Assembly: GCF_900111365.1 (NCBI RefSeq)
Contig: NZ_FOGZ01000004.1
Span: 1 to 64,000 of the forward strand
Length of the DNA stretch: 64,000 nt
Direction: 5' to 3'
DNA from: Propionibacterium cyclohexanicum
Lineage (GTDB): Bacteria; Actinomycetota; Actinomycetes; Propionibacteriales; Propionibacteriaceae
The notes below the pieces were generated by a model, which made no database searches, was not told the origin of the DNA, and saw nothing but the letters and a program-made list of their open reading frames with translations. The position numbers and the translations under genes are program-made. Positions 45,252 to 53,160 of the stretch are shown piece by piece. Each line of letters opens with the position of its first letter. Position 1 is the first letter of the stretch.

Positions 45252-47339
45252 TTATACGTCGATCCGATCCTCGTCGAGCTGATAGGCGCCCTGCACGATG
45301 AAGTCCTTGCGGGGGGCCACTTCCGAGCCCATGAGCAGTTCGAAGGTGGCAGCGGCCGATTCGGCATCGTCCAGGGTGATCCTTCGCAGCAGACGGTGCC
45401 GCGGATCCATCGTGGTGTCCGCCAGCTGATCGGCATCCATCTCGCCGAGACCCTTGTACCGCTGCGGTTCCTTGAAGTGCACGCCCTTGGAGGTGAGCTG
45501 GGCCATCGTGCGCTGATACTCGGGATCGGAATAGGTGTAGATGTACCGCTCCATCCCCCTCTTGGGGTTGGTCAGCTCGAAACGGTGCAGCGGGGGAACG
45601 GCGCTGAACACCCGGCCGGCTGCCACCATGGGGCGCATGTACCGGAAGAACAGCGTGGCGAGTAGGCAGCGGATGTGCGCACCATCGGAGTCCGCGTCGG
45701 CCATGAAGATGATCTTGCCGTAGCGCGCCTGATCGATGTCGAAGGACTTTCCCGAGCCCGCGCCCACCACCTGGATGATCGCCGCGCACTCCGCGTTCTT
45801 CAGCATGTCGCCGAGCGAGGCCTTCTGCACGTTGAGGATCTTGCCTCGGATCGGCAGCAGTGCCTGGAACTCGGAGTTGCGGGCCCGCGAGGCGGTGCCC
45901 AACGCGGAATCGCCCTCGACGATGAACAACTCGCTGCGCTCGCCGTCGCTGCTTCGGCAGTCCTTGAGTTTGGGCGGCAGGCTCGAGGACTCCAAGGCGT
46001 TCTTGCGCCGCTGGTTCTCGCGATGGGCGCGCGCCGCGACCCTGGTGCGCGAGGCGGTCACGACCTTGTCCATGAGGGCGCGGGCCTCCTGGCGGGTCGA
46101 CGCCTTCGTTGCGGTGAGATAGTCCGCCAACTCGGTCTCGACGATTCGGGTCACGAGACGGGCGACCGGCGGGGTACCGAGCACCTCCTTCGTCTGCCCC
46201 TCGAACTGGGGCTCGGGAAGCCGTACGGTGACCACTGCCGTGAGGCCTTCCAGGATGTCTTCCTTGGTGACCTCTTCGCCGCTCCTGAGCAGCCGGGTGC
46301 CGTCGAGCGCCTTCGCGAAGGCACGCACCATGCCACGTTCGAAGCCTTGCACGTGGGTGCCTCCCTTGGGGGTGGCGATGATGTTGACGAAGGAACGCTC
46401 GACGGTGTCGTATCCGGTGGACCAGCGCAGCGCGATGTCCACGTCGAGACGTCGCTCGACCTCAGCGGAGATCATCTGGCCGTGAGCGTCGGGCATCGGC
46501 ACAGTTTCGGTGAACGAGTCGGCGCCGCGCAGGCGCAGGATGCCGGTGAGCGGCGAGCCCTCGGTGAGGAAGTCGACGAACTCGCTGATTCCACCCTCGT
46601 GACGCAGGGCGGTGGTCTGAGGCACCTCCCCCCGCGCATCCGTCACCTCGATGGTCAGCCCGGGAACCAGGAAGCTGGTCTGGCGCGCCCGCCCCAGGAG
46701 CTGGTCCAGCGAGAGCTGGGCGTCCTTGAGGAAGATCTGGCGATCTGGCCAGTAGCGAATGCGGGTGCCAGTCGCGGATCTCGCGGTCTTTCCGACCACA
46801 CGCAGCCCGCTGCCGGGGGTGAAAGGCGCGTCGGGACCCTCCCCCGCGAAGATGCCGGGGTGTCCGCGCCGGAAACTCATCGCCCAGGTCTTGCCGCCTC
46901 GGTCCACCTCGACATCGAGACGCGAACTGAGCGCATTGACCACCGAGGCCCCGACGCCGTGCAGGCCGCCAGCCGCGGCATAGCTGCCCGCGCCGAACTT
47001 GCCACCGGCATGCAACTTGGTGAAGACCACCTCCACCCCGCTGAGACCGGTTCGCGGCTCGGTGTCGACCGGAATGCCGCGAGCCACGTCGCGGACGCTG
47101 ATCGATCCATCGGCGTCGAGGCGAACATCGATGTGGTCGCCGAACCCGGCGAGCGCCTCGTCCACGGCATTGTCGATGATCTCCCACAGGCAGTGCATGA
47201 GTCCGCGCGTGTCGGTGGTGCCGATGTACATGGCAGGGCGCTTGCGCACTGCCTCGAGCCCTTCCAGGACGAGGAGATTCTTGGCGCCATAGGCGGCGCT
47301 CAGCTCGGGGCCTTCCTGCACGGTTCTGTTGGTCGACAC
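45252..47339 (-). CDS. parE: DNA topoisomerase IV subunit B (ParE)
   Basis: 695 residues. GHKL ATPase with IIDNAVDEAL, GGLHGVGASVVNAL; TOPRIM with FIVEGDSALGTA and MADADSDGAHIRCL; and C-terminal RYKGLGEMDADQL. Pairs with ParC (39463-41916) for decatenation. GTG 47339 has TAGGCT 7 bp upstream. Separated from parC by panE, carbonic anhydrase and an MFS gene, in convergent orientation, unlike the adjacent parE-parC of many bacteria. Confidence 0.93.
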   Translation of the reverse strand: MSTNRTVQEGPELSAAYGAKNLLVLEGLEAVRKRPAMYIGTTDTRGLMHCLWEIIDNAVDEALAGFGDHIDVRLDADGSISVRDVARGIPVDTEPRTGLSGVEVVFTKLHAGGKFGAGSYAAAGGLHGVGASVVNALSSRLDVEVDRGGKTWAMSFRRGHPGIFAGEGPDAPFTPGSGLRVVGKTARSATGTRIRYWPDRQIFLKDAQLSLDQLLGRARQTSFLVPGLTIEVTDARGEVPQTTALRHEGGISEFVDFLTEGSPLTGILRLRGADSFTETVPMPDAHGQMISAEVERRLDVDIALRWSTGYDTVERSFVNIIATPKGGTHVQGFERGMVRAFAKALDGTRLLRSGEEVTKEDILEGLTAVVTVRLPEPQFEGQTKEVLGTPPVARLVTRIVETELADYLTATKASTRQEARALMDKVVTASRTRVAARAHRENQRRKNALESSSLPPKLKDCRSSDGERSELFIVEGDSALGTASRARNSEFQALLPIRGKILNVQKASLGDMLKNAECAAIIQVVGAGSGKSFDIDQARYGKIIFMADADSDGAHIRCLLATLFFRYMRPMVAAGRVFSAVPPLHRFELTNPKRGMERYIYTYSDPEYQRTMAQLTSKGVHFKEPQRYKGLGEMDADQLADTTMDPRHRLLRRITLDDAESAAATFELLMGSEVAPRKDFIVQGAYQLDEDRIDV

Positions 47340-47346
47340 GCGGGCA

Positions 47347-47352
47347 AGCCTA
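47347..47352 (-). promoter_or_regulatory. -10 element TAGGCT, leaderless parE promoter
   Basis: TAGGCT is 7 bp before GTG 47339. The -35 region falls just before the short repeats at 47371-47419. Confidence 0.5.
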
Positions 47353-47370
47353 GTGGGAGTGCGACGTCAG

Positions 47371-47419
47371 CCCAGGATGCTCGACGCCCAGGGATGCTCG
47401 ACGCCCAGGACGCTCGACG
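47371..47419. repeat. Short tandem repeat, 16/17/16 bp, 3 units
   Basis: Three near-identical units (CCCAGGATGCTCGACG, one with an extra G, one with C for T) lie directly upstream of the parE promoter. Confidence 0.8.
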
Positions 47420-47545
47420 CTGGGCCCACCGCCCAGGGCCTGCAGACGGTGGGCCACCGCTGCAGTTAGGCTGTCGGGGGGCCCAGTAGGTCCCATGGGT
47501 CGGCGTCATCCGCGCGGCCCACCTGAACCGGGGGGGTCAAGCGCC

Positions 47546-47980
47546 ATGGCAGCGGATCAGCCAGATCGTGGCGCGGTCGACGCCTTCTACGAGATCTTCG
47601 CCACCGGCGATCCGGAACGGATGCGGCAGGTGCTCGCGCCGGACTGGCGCAACCACCCGGCAGATCCAGGCCACACCCCCGATGTGTCCGGCTTCATCGC
47701 CGGCGTGCGCGACACCCGCGCTGCACTGTCGGATCTGCGCATCGACCGGCTGGCCACTGTCGCGCAGGGTGATCTCGTCGTGTGCCGCAGCCGCCTCTCG
47801 GGTGTCTTCGTGTCCGGTCTCGCCGGCCTCGCGCCGACGCACCGGGCTGGCTCCTTCGACGCGATGGACATGCACCGGCTCCGCGACGGTCTCATCGCCG
47901 AGACCTGGCACTTCGAGCACCCCGAACAGCTGGTCCTGGAACAGCGAGTCCTGGAACAGCCGGTGGAGCATAGCGGCTGA
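47546..47980 (+). CDS. SnoaL-like / ester cyclase family protein
   Basis: 144 residues with an NTF2-like fold: VDAFYEIFATGDPERMRQVLAPDWRNHPADPG at the start and DMHRLRDGLIAETWHFEH at the end, typical of SnoaL-type 'ester cyclase' proteins. Substrate unknown. Not linked to any polyketide genes, so likely a generic small-molecule enzyme. ATG 47546 has GGGGGG about 7-12 nt upstream. The last residues (LVLEQRVLEQPVEH) form a small internal duplication. Confidence 0.72.
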   Translation: MAADQPDRGAVDAFYEIFATGDPERMRQVLAPDWRNHPADPGHTPDVSGFIAGVRDTRAALSDLRIDRLATVAQGDLVVCRSRLSGVFVSGLAGLAPTHRAGSFDAMDMHRLRDGLIAETWHFEHPEQLVLEQRVLEQPVEHSG

Positions 47981-48054
47981 ACCGTCGATCCACCAGAGGG
48001 GTCGTTTTCCGCCCACGGCGTGGCATGCCTGCTTGGCTGCCAGGCGGGTCCGCG

Positions 48055-48060
48055 TACGCT
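48055..48060 (+). promoter_or_regulatory. -10 element TACGCT, leaderless DUF7455 promoter
   Basis: TACGCT is 6 bp before GTG 48067, without a ribosome site. Confidence 0.5.
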
Positions 48061-48066
48061 GGCCAC

Positions 48067-48264
48067 GTGAGTACAACAGCATTCGACAGCACCCAGCTGA
48101 CCGCGGCCGACCGCTGCGATCGATGCGGCGCCCGGGCGCACCTCAAAGTGCTTCTGGCCAACGGCGGCGAGTTGTTGTTCTGCGCGCACCACGCCCGCGC
48201 ACATGCCGAGAAGATCAAGCAGGTTGCTGTGAGGCTTGAGGGTGACGCCGGTCTTCTAGACTGA
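48067..48264 (+). CDS. Small zinc-ribbon protein (DUF7455-like)
   Basis: 65 residues. Zinc-finger pattern DRCDRCGARAHLKVLL...LLFCAHHARAH (Cys-x2-Cys...Cys-x2-His). Similar small proteins sit next to sigma-factor loci in actinobacteria (Rv2708c region), which fits SigA/SigB being close by. Function unknown. GTG 48067 is set by the -10 spacing. 155 bp before ldh. Confidence 0.8.
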   Translation: MSTTAFDSTQLTAADRCDRCGARAHLKVLLANGGELLFCAHHARAHAEKIKQVAVRLEGDAGLLD

Positions 48265-48419
48265 GGCCGGAACGCCGCACTGGCGATGTGACGAACTGTG
48301 GCAGTCGTGCGACAGCATTCGACGCTCGCCTGCGCGGCTTTGGCCGAGCCATTGGGCGCGGCCGCTTCCAGCCGGTTCCGGCTCCTGCCGGAATCAGTCA
48401 CCTTCAGTAAGGAGTCTCA

Positions 48420-49385
48420 ATGGCCACGACCCATGTCGTGAGTGATCTTCCCAAGGTAGGAATTGTCGGTGCGGGCCAGGTGGGCTCGGCGATGGCTTAT
48501 GCCACGATCATTCGCGGTGTTGTGCCGCGGATCGCGGTGTACGACATCGACGAGAAGCGCGTCAACGCCCAGGTCGCCGATCTCGCTCACGGCACGATCT
48601 ACGCCGGTGCGGAAGTTACCGGGGGCGCTGACCCCGAGGTCCTGCGCGACAGCGACATTGTCGTCATCACCTCAGGGGCTCCGCAGCGTCCCGGTCAGAC
48701 CCGCCTCGACCTGGCCGATGTCAATGCAAAGATCATTGGCGACATCATTCCCAAGGTGCTCAATGTGGCCCCCGACGCGATCATCGTCATCGTCACGAAT
48801 CCCTGCGATGTGCTCACCGTCGTGGGCCAGAAGATCAGCGGCCTGCCCGCCAGCCGCATCTTCTCCACCGGCACCAGCCTCGACACGGCGCGCCTGCGGC
48901 ACATCATCGCCCAGCGCGCCAATGTCCGCGAGAACAATGTGCATGCCGAGATGGCCGGCGAGCACGGTGACTCCGAGTTCGCCCTGTGGTCGAGCGCCAC
49001 GATCGGTCTCGTCCCCATCAAGGACTGGGTCGACGACGAGGGCAACCACCCCTTCACCGACGACGTGACCACCCAGATCGCCGAGGACGTGGCGCAGGCT
49101 GCCTACCACGTCATCGAGGGCAAGGGTTCCACCAACTATGCCATCGGCCTGTCCGGTGCGAATCTCATCGAGCGCCTGCTGTCGAACAGTCGAACCCTCA
49201 TGCCGGTTTCCAGCATCCTGGACGACTACTACGGCATCTCCGGGGTGGCCCTCTCGGTGCCCACCCTGCTGAGCAACCAGGGTGTCATCCGCGCTGTCCC
49301 CACTCCGATGTCAAAGGCCGAGCGTGGCGCTCTGGACACCTCGGCGGCAACGCTCAAGGCCATCATCAGCTCGCTGGGTTACTGA
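48420..49385 (+). CDS. ldh: L-lactate dehydrogenase
   Basis: 321 residues. NAD-binding VGIVGAGQVGSAMAYA, substrate loop GAPQRPGQTR with Gln89 at the position that favours pyruvate over oxaloacetate, Asp155/Arg158 in SLDTARLR and catalytic His182 in AGEHGDSEF. Interconverts pyruvate and L-lactate, used both in fermentation and lactate growth. ATG 48420 follows AAGGAG at 5 nt. Ends before a strong hairpin shared with sigA. Confidence 0.95.
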   Translation: MATTHVVSDLPKVGIVGAGQVGSAMAYATIIRGVVPRIAVYDIDEKRVNAQVADLAHGTIYAGAEVTGGADPEVLRDSDIVVITSGAPQRPGQTRLDLADVNAKIIGDIIPKVLNVAPDAIIVIVTNPCDVLTVVGQKISGLPASRIFSTGTSLDTARLRHIIAQRANVRENNVHAEMAGEHGDSEFALWSSATIGLVPIKDWVDDEGNHPFTDDVTTQIAEDVAQAAYHVIEGKGSTNYAIGLSGANLIERLLSNSRTLMPVSSILDDYYGISGVALSVPTLLSNQGVIRAVPTPMSKAERGALDTSAATLKAIISSLGY

Positions 49386-49439
49386 GCCCACGCCACGACG
49401 ACAGGGCCAGCCCGTGGTGTGGCCCGCTCCTCAACCCGA

Positions 49440-49486
49440 TGAAGGCGGGCCCGGCGAGTTCCTCGCCGGGCCCGCCTTCATTCTCC
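49440..49486. terminator. Bidirectional hairpin between ldh and sigA
   Basis: 19-bp perfect arms (49440-49458, 49462-49480; first arm begins TGAAGGCGGGCCCGG) with a 3-nt loop and TTCTCC after. It lies 55 bp after ldh and 31 bp after sigA on the other strand. Confidence 0.8.
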
Positions 49487-49516
49487 TGAGCTCGTGGTCC
49501 ACCTGTCGGGGCTGGC

Positions 49517-50863
49517 TCAGTCCAGATAGTCCCTCAGCACCTGCGAGCGGCTGGGATGGCGAAGCTTGCTCATGGTCTTGGATTCGATCTGGCGGATCCG
49601 CTCGCGGGTGACGCCGTAGACCTTGCCGATCTCGTCGAGGGTCTTGGGTTGTCCGTCGGTCAACCCGAAACGCATCGAGACGACCCCAGCCTCGCGTTCA
49701 CTGAGCGTGTCGAGCACATCGTGCAGCTGCTCCTGCAGGAGGGTGAAGTTCACCGCGTCGGCCGGCACGATGGCCTCGGAGTCCTCAATAAGATCCCCGA
49801 ACTCGGAGTCGCCGTCCTCGCCCAGCGGAGTGTGCAGGCTGATCGGCTCGCGGCCGTACTTCTGCACCTCGACCACTTTCTCCGGGGTCATGTCGAGTTC
49901 CTGGGCAAGCTCCTCGGGGGTGGGCTCACGGCCCAGGTCCTGAAGCATCTGGCGCTGCACCCGGGCCAGCTTGTTGATCACTTCCACCATGTGCACCGGA
50001 ATGCGGATGGTGCGGGCCTGGTCGGCCATGGCGCGCGTGATGGCCTGCTTGATCCACCAGGTGGCGTAGGTGGAGAACTTGTAGCCCTTCGTGTAGTCGA
50101 ACTTCTCGACGGCGCGGATGAGGCCGAGATTGCCCTCCTGGATGAGATCGAGGAAGAGCATGCCTCGGCCGGTATAGCGCTTCGCCAGGCTCACGACCAG
50201 CCGCAGGTTGGCTTCGAGCAGATGGTTCTTCGCGCGGTGCCCATCCTGGGCAATCCACTCGTAGTCCTCGAGATCAGCTGCCGGCACGGCCTTGTCAGCC
50301 TGGCTGAGCTGCTCGTCGGCGAACAGGCCGGCCTCAATGCGCTTGGCCAGGTCGACCTCCTGTTCGGCGTTGAGAAGCGCCACCTTGCCGATCTGCTTGA
50401 GATAATCCTTGACCGGGTCCGCCGTGGCGCCGGCGACGGTGACCTGCTGCTCGGGCTCGTCGTCGTCGTCGGTGTCCGAGAGGCTGAAACCCTGGTCCTC
50501 GGCATTGATCTTGGCCTCGTCCTTCTCGGCCTGGTGCTTGTCGAACTTCGAATCGTCGACATCGTCGAGATTGCGCTTCTTGCCTCCGGCACGCACCACG
50601 ATGTCGTCGCCCTGGCGCTCGAAGGTGACCTCGACCCCGCCCTGCTCGACGGTCCCCTTGTCCTTGCCATGGATGGCTTGCGTGAGCGAGGCAGCGCTCG
50701 TGGTGGCCGTCTTGGCGGCCTTGGTCGTGCGGGATGCGCGTGAGGCCTTCGTCGAAGTCTTCTTGCGGCTCGTCACCGCCACGTCACCTTGGGGTGTTTC
50801 GGGTGTCGCCTCCTTCACCGAGGAATCGCCGGTCGAAGTCGTAGCTTTCGCGCGAGCCGTCAC
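49517..50863 (-). CDS. sigA: Primary RNA polymerase sigma factor SigA
   Basis: 448 residues. A basic/acidic N-terminal extension (about 1-150, Lys/Ala/Thr-rich, then Asp/Glu-rich) precedes region 1.2 ([20 protein letters not shown]). Region 2 shows [20 protein letters not shown] and [17 protein letters not shown]; region 4.2 is [18 protein letters not shown]. Long extensions are typical of actinobacterial principal sigma factors (HrdB, SigA). GTG 50863 follows GGAAGG. Divergent from sigB. Confidence 0.95.
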   Translation of the reverse strand: MTARAKATTSTGDSSVKEATPETPQGDVAVTSRKKTSTKASRASRTTKAAKTATTSAASLTQAIHGKDKGTVEQGGVEVTFERQGDDIVVRAGGKKRNLDDVDDSKFDKHQAEKDEAKINAEDQGFSLSDTDDDDEPEQQVTVAGATADPVKDYLKQIGKVALLNAEQEVDLAKRIEAGLFADEQLSQADKAVPAADLEDYEWIAQDGHRAKNHLLEANLRLVVSLAKRYTGRGMLFLDLIQEGNLGLIRAVEKFDYTKGYKFSTYATWWIKQAITRAMADQARTIRIPVHMVEVINKLARVQRQMLQDLGREPTPEELAQELDMTPEKVVEVQKYGREPISLHTPLGEDGDSEFGDLIEDSEAIVPADAVNFTLLQEQLHDVLDTLSEREAGVVSMRFGLTDGQPKTLDEIGKVYGVTRERIRQIESKTMSKLRHPSRSQVLRDYLD

Positions 50864-51211
50864 AAGGGACCTTCCACATACGAGGGGCTGGCTGTTGACC
50901 ACCGCGGTCAGGGTGTGCACGAGCCAGCTGCTGTCAAGAGTGCACCTGCTCAAGTGTGACACGCAGCGGTACGGTACCCAACTCAGGTAGGCCTTATCGG
51001 GCGAAACGGCGTAGGGTGGCCCATCGGGTCGCTCGACCCTGGCCCGGTGACCAGAGCCCGTGCCTCTGAGGTGCCGCCCGCGCGGTGCGAGGTCAGACCA
51101 GGGTCGCAGCCATACCCGCAACTCGTACTCTTTTCAAATTCCTTCGGCGTTCTGGGATGGATCTGTCACAGATTCACGTTGAACACTGTCGAGGACACGG
51201 AAGGAAAGCCC
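50864..51211. other. Divergent sigA-sigB promoter region
   Basis: 348 bp without a gene. Contains a TTGACA (minus strand, near 50935) that could be a sigA -35, and a 13-bp inverted repeat ATCTGT-C-ACAGAT at 51161-51173 about 40 bp before the sigB start. The sigB ribosome site GGAAGGAAAG is at 51199-51208. Confidence 0.45.
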
Positions 51212-52138
51212 ATGGATTCGAAAACTCGTGTGCGCAGCACCGACGGCATCGACGGCAAGGACTCCGTCGGCCTCTACCTGGAGTCAATCGCCAAGACGCC
51301 GCTGCTGAGCGCCGCCGAGGAAGTCGACCTGGCCAGGCTCATCGAGGCCGGACAGTACGCCCAGGCGATTCTGCGTGGCACCGTCGAGAGCGATGTCGAG
51401 GCGAGCGAGGACGAGCTGCGCGCCATCGCCGACGAAGGTGAACGCGCCATGCAGCACTTTGTCCGTGCGAACCTTCGGCTCGTGGTGTCGGTCGCCCGCA
51501 AGTACGGGCGCAGCCAGATGCCGCTGCTCGACCTGGTTCAGGAGGGGAACACCGGACTGATCCGAGCCGTGGAGAAGTTCGACTATGCGAAGGGATTCAA
51601 GTTCTCCACCTATGCCACTTGGTGGGTCCGGCAGGCCATCAGTCGCGGCATTGCCCAGCAGGGACGCATCGTGCGGCTACCGGTGCACGTCGCCGAGCAG
51701 GTCAACCAGATCTCGGCGGTGCGGCGCAATCTGGAGCGCAAGCTCGGACGCGAACCCGAGACGGCCGAGATCGCCGCAGAGCTGGGAGTCGACGAGGCGA
51801 AGGTCATCGACCTCATCCGCTATTCACGTGAACACATCAGCCTCGACGCCCCTGTCGAGGACGATGGCGACACCTCGTTGGGTGATCTCATTGCCCGCGA
51901 GACCGCGCCGGGCCCCGACGAGCTGGTACTGGACGCCGAGGATCGCACCCGCCTTGAGGCGATGCTGTCCGACCTCGACGATCGCTCGGCCGATGTCATG
52001 CGCCGGCGTTACGGCCTGCTCGACGGCCGGCAGGCGAAGCTCTCGGACATCGGGGCAGTGTGGGGTATCACCGCAGAGCGGGTGCGCCAGATCGAGCGGG
52101 CCGCGCTCAACCAGCTACGCGCCACCTCTGCCGCCTGA
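51212..52138 (+). CDS. sigB: Principal-like RNA polymerase sigma factor SigB
   Basis: 308 residues: region 1.2 (DSVGLYLESIAKTPLLSAAE), region 2 ([36 protein letters not shown]), region 3 and region 4.2 (WGITAERVRQIERAALNQL). No N-terminal extension, as in group 2 factors such as mycobacterial SigB. These usually serve stationary phase and stress. ATG 51212 follows GGAAGGAAAG. Head-to-head with sigA. Confidence 0.9.
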   Translation: MDSKTRVRSTDGIDGKDSVGLYLESIAKTPLLSAAEEVDLARLIEAGQYAQAILRGTVESDVEASEDELRAIADEGERAMQHFVRANLRLVVSVARKYGRSQMPLLDLVQEGNTGLIRAVEKFDYAKGFKFSTYATWWVRQAISRGIAQQGRIVRLPVHVAEQVNQISAVRRNLERKLGREPETAEIAAELGVDEAKVIDLIRYSREHISLDAPVEDDGDTSLGDLIARETAPGPDELVLDAEDRTRLEAMLSDLDDRSADVMRRRYGLLDGRQAKLSDIGAVWGITAERVRQIERAALNQLRATSAA

Positions 52139-52159
52139 CATCCAACCGCGCCGACTGCC

Positions 52160-52225
52160 GAGCGGGGTCCGGGACTCGAGTCCCGGACCCCGCTCGTGTT
52201 GCTGCGCATCGTTGCGCAGCAACAC
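52160..52225. terminator. Double hairpin between sigB and tesB
   Basis: First hairpin: 18-bp perfect arms with no spacer (52160-52177/52178-52195, starting GAGCGGGGTCCGGGACTC). Second: GTGTTGCTGCGCA-TCGT-TGCGCAGCAACAC (52196-52225), which can extend into GCTC of the first stem, so the two compete. 22 bp after sigB; the tesB stop is 33 bp further. Confidence 0.78.
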
Positions 52226-52257
52226 GAGCGGCCATGCGAATTCCCCCGCCAGCTGTC

Positions 52258-53130
52258 TCAGGTCAGTGCCGGACGGTCCTTGACCACCCTGATGAGCCCC
52301 TCCTGGGCGCAGGAGGCGATGAGGCGTCCGTCCTGGAAGAGCCGCCCGGTGGACAGCCCCAGCGAATTGCTGGCCGAGGGCGAGAGCATGTCGTAGAGCA
52401 GCCACTGGTCCGCGCGCGGACGGCGATGGAACCACATGACGTGGTCGATGCTGGCGATCTGCAGCTGCTGGGACAGGAATGCGACATTGTGGGGAATCGT
52501 GGACACCGACAGCAATGTGAGATCGGACAGATAGGCCAGGATCGCCTGGTGAATGCCGATCTCGTCGGGCAGCGGGTCGGTGGTTCTCACCCAGACCCGC
52601 ATATGTGCCCGATGATTGGCCGGTTCGATGCCGCCGCCGTCGCTGGAGTCGCCCGCGAAGCGCACCTCAAGGGCATCCCACTCGTGCCACAGCGCTCCGT
52701 TTCCGTAGCGCTCCTGCGCGACGTCGATGAACGGACGGCAGTCCTGGGGGCCTGGAACCCCCACCGGCTCGGGATCTCCGTGGTCAAGGCCTGGCTCCAG
52801 GACATGGAAGGACGAGGACATCGCGAAGATGGCCCGGCCGTCCTGTACTGCCGTGACCCGCCGTGAGGAGAATGCGCCGCCGTCTCGCAGGGCCTCCACC
52901 TCGTACTCGATGTCATGGTGGGCGTCCCCGGGGCGGATGAAGTAGGCGTCCAGCGAGTGCGCCACTCGATCGGGGGCCACGGTTCCGTAGGCCGCCATGA
53001 GGGCCTGGGCCAACACTTGGCCACCGTAGGTGCGCTGCATCGTGGTCCGAGGGTGACGTCCGACGAAGACCTTGTCAGGGGCCGCTTCGAGACGAAGCAG
53101 ATCGACCAGTTCAGCGGTAGTGGCAGGCAT
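52258..53130 (-). CDS. tesB: Acyl-CoA thioesterase II
   Basis: 290 residues, double hot-dog fold. N-terminal MPATTAELVDLLRLEAAPDKVFVG-type start, TYGGQVLAQALMAAY, the active-site Asp in IASIDHVMWFHR and Gln in SCAQEGLIRV as in E. coli TesB. Hydrolyses acyl-CoA to free acid. ATG 53130. Followed on the same strand by hrpA, but 30 bp separate hrpA's end from the tesB start. Confidence 0.93.
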   Translation of the reverse strand: MPATTAELVDLLRLEAAPDKVFVGRHPRTTMQRTYGGQVLAQALMAAYGTVAPDRVAHSLDAYFIRPGDAHHDIEYEVEALRDGGAFSSRRVTAVQDGRAIFAMSSSFHVLEPGLDHGDPEPVGVPGPQDCRPFIDVAQERYGNGALWHEWDALEVRFAGDSSDGGGIEPANHRAHMRVWVRTTDPLPDEIGIHQAILAYLSDLTLLSVSTIPHNVAFLSQQLQIASIDHVMWFHRRPRADQWLLYDMLSPSASNSLGLSTGRLFQDGRLIASCAQEGLIRVVKDRPALT

Positions 53131-53160
53131 GACCCCACTGTGCCACGACTGCGGCGCCGA

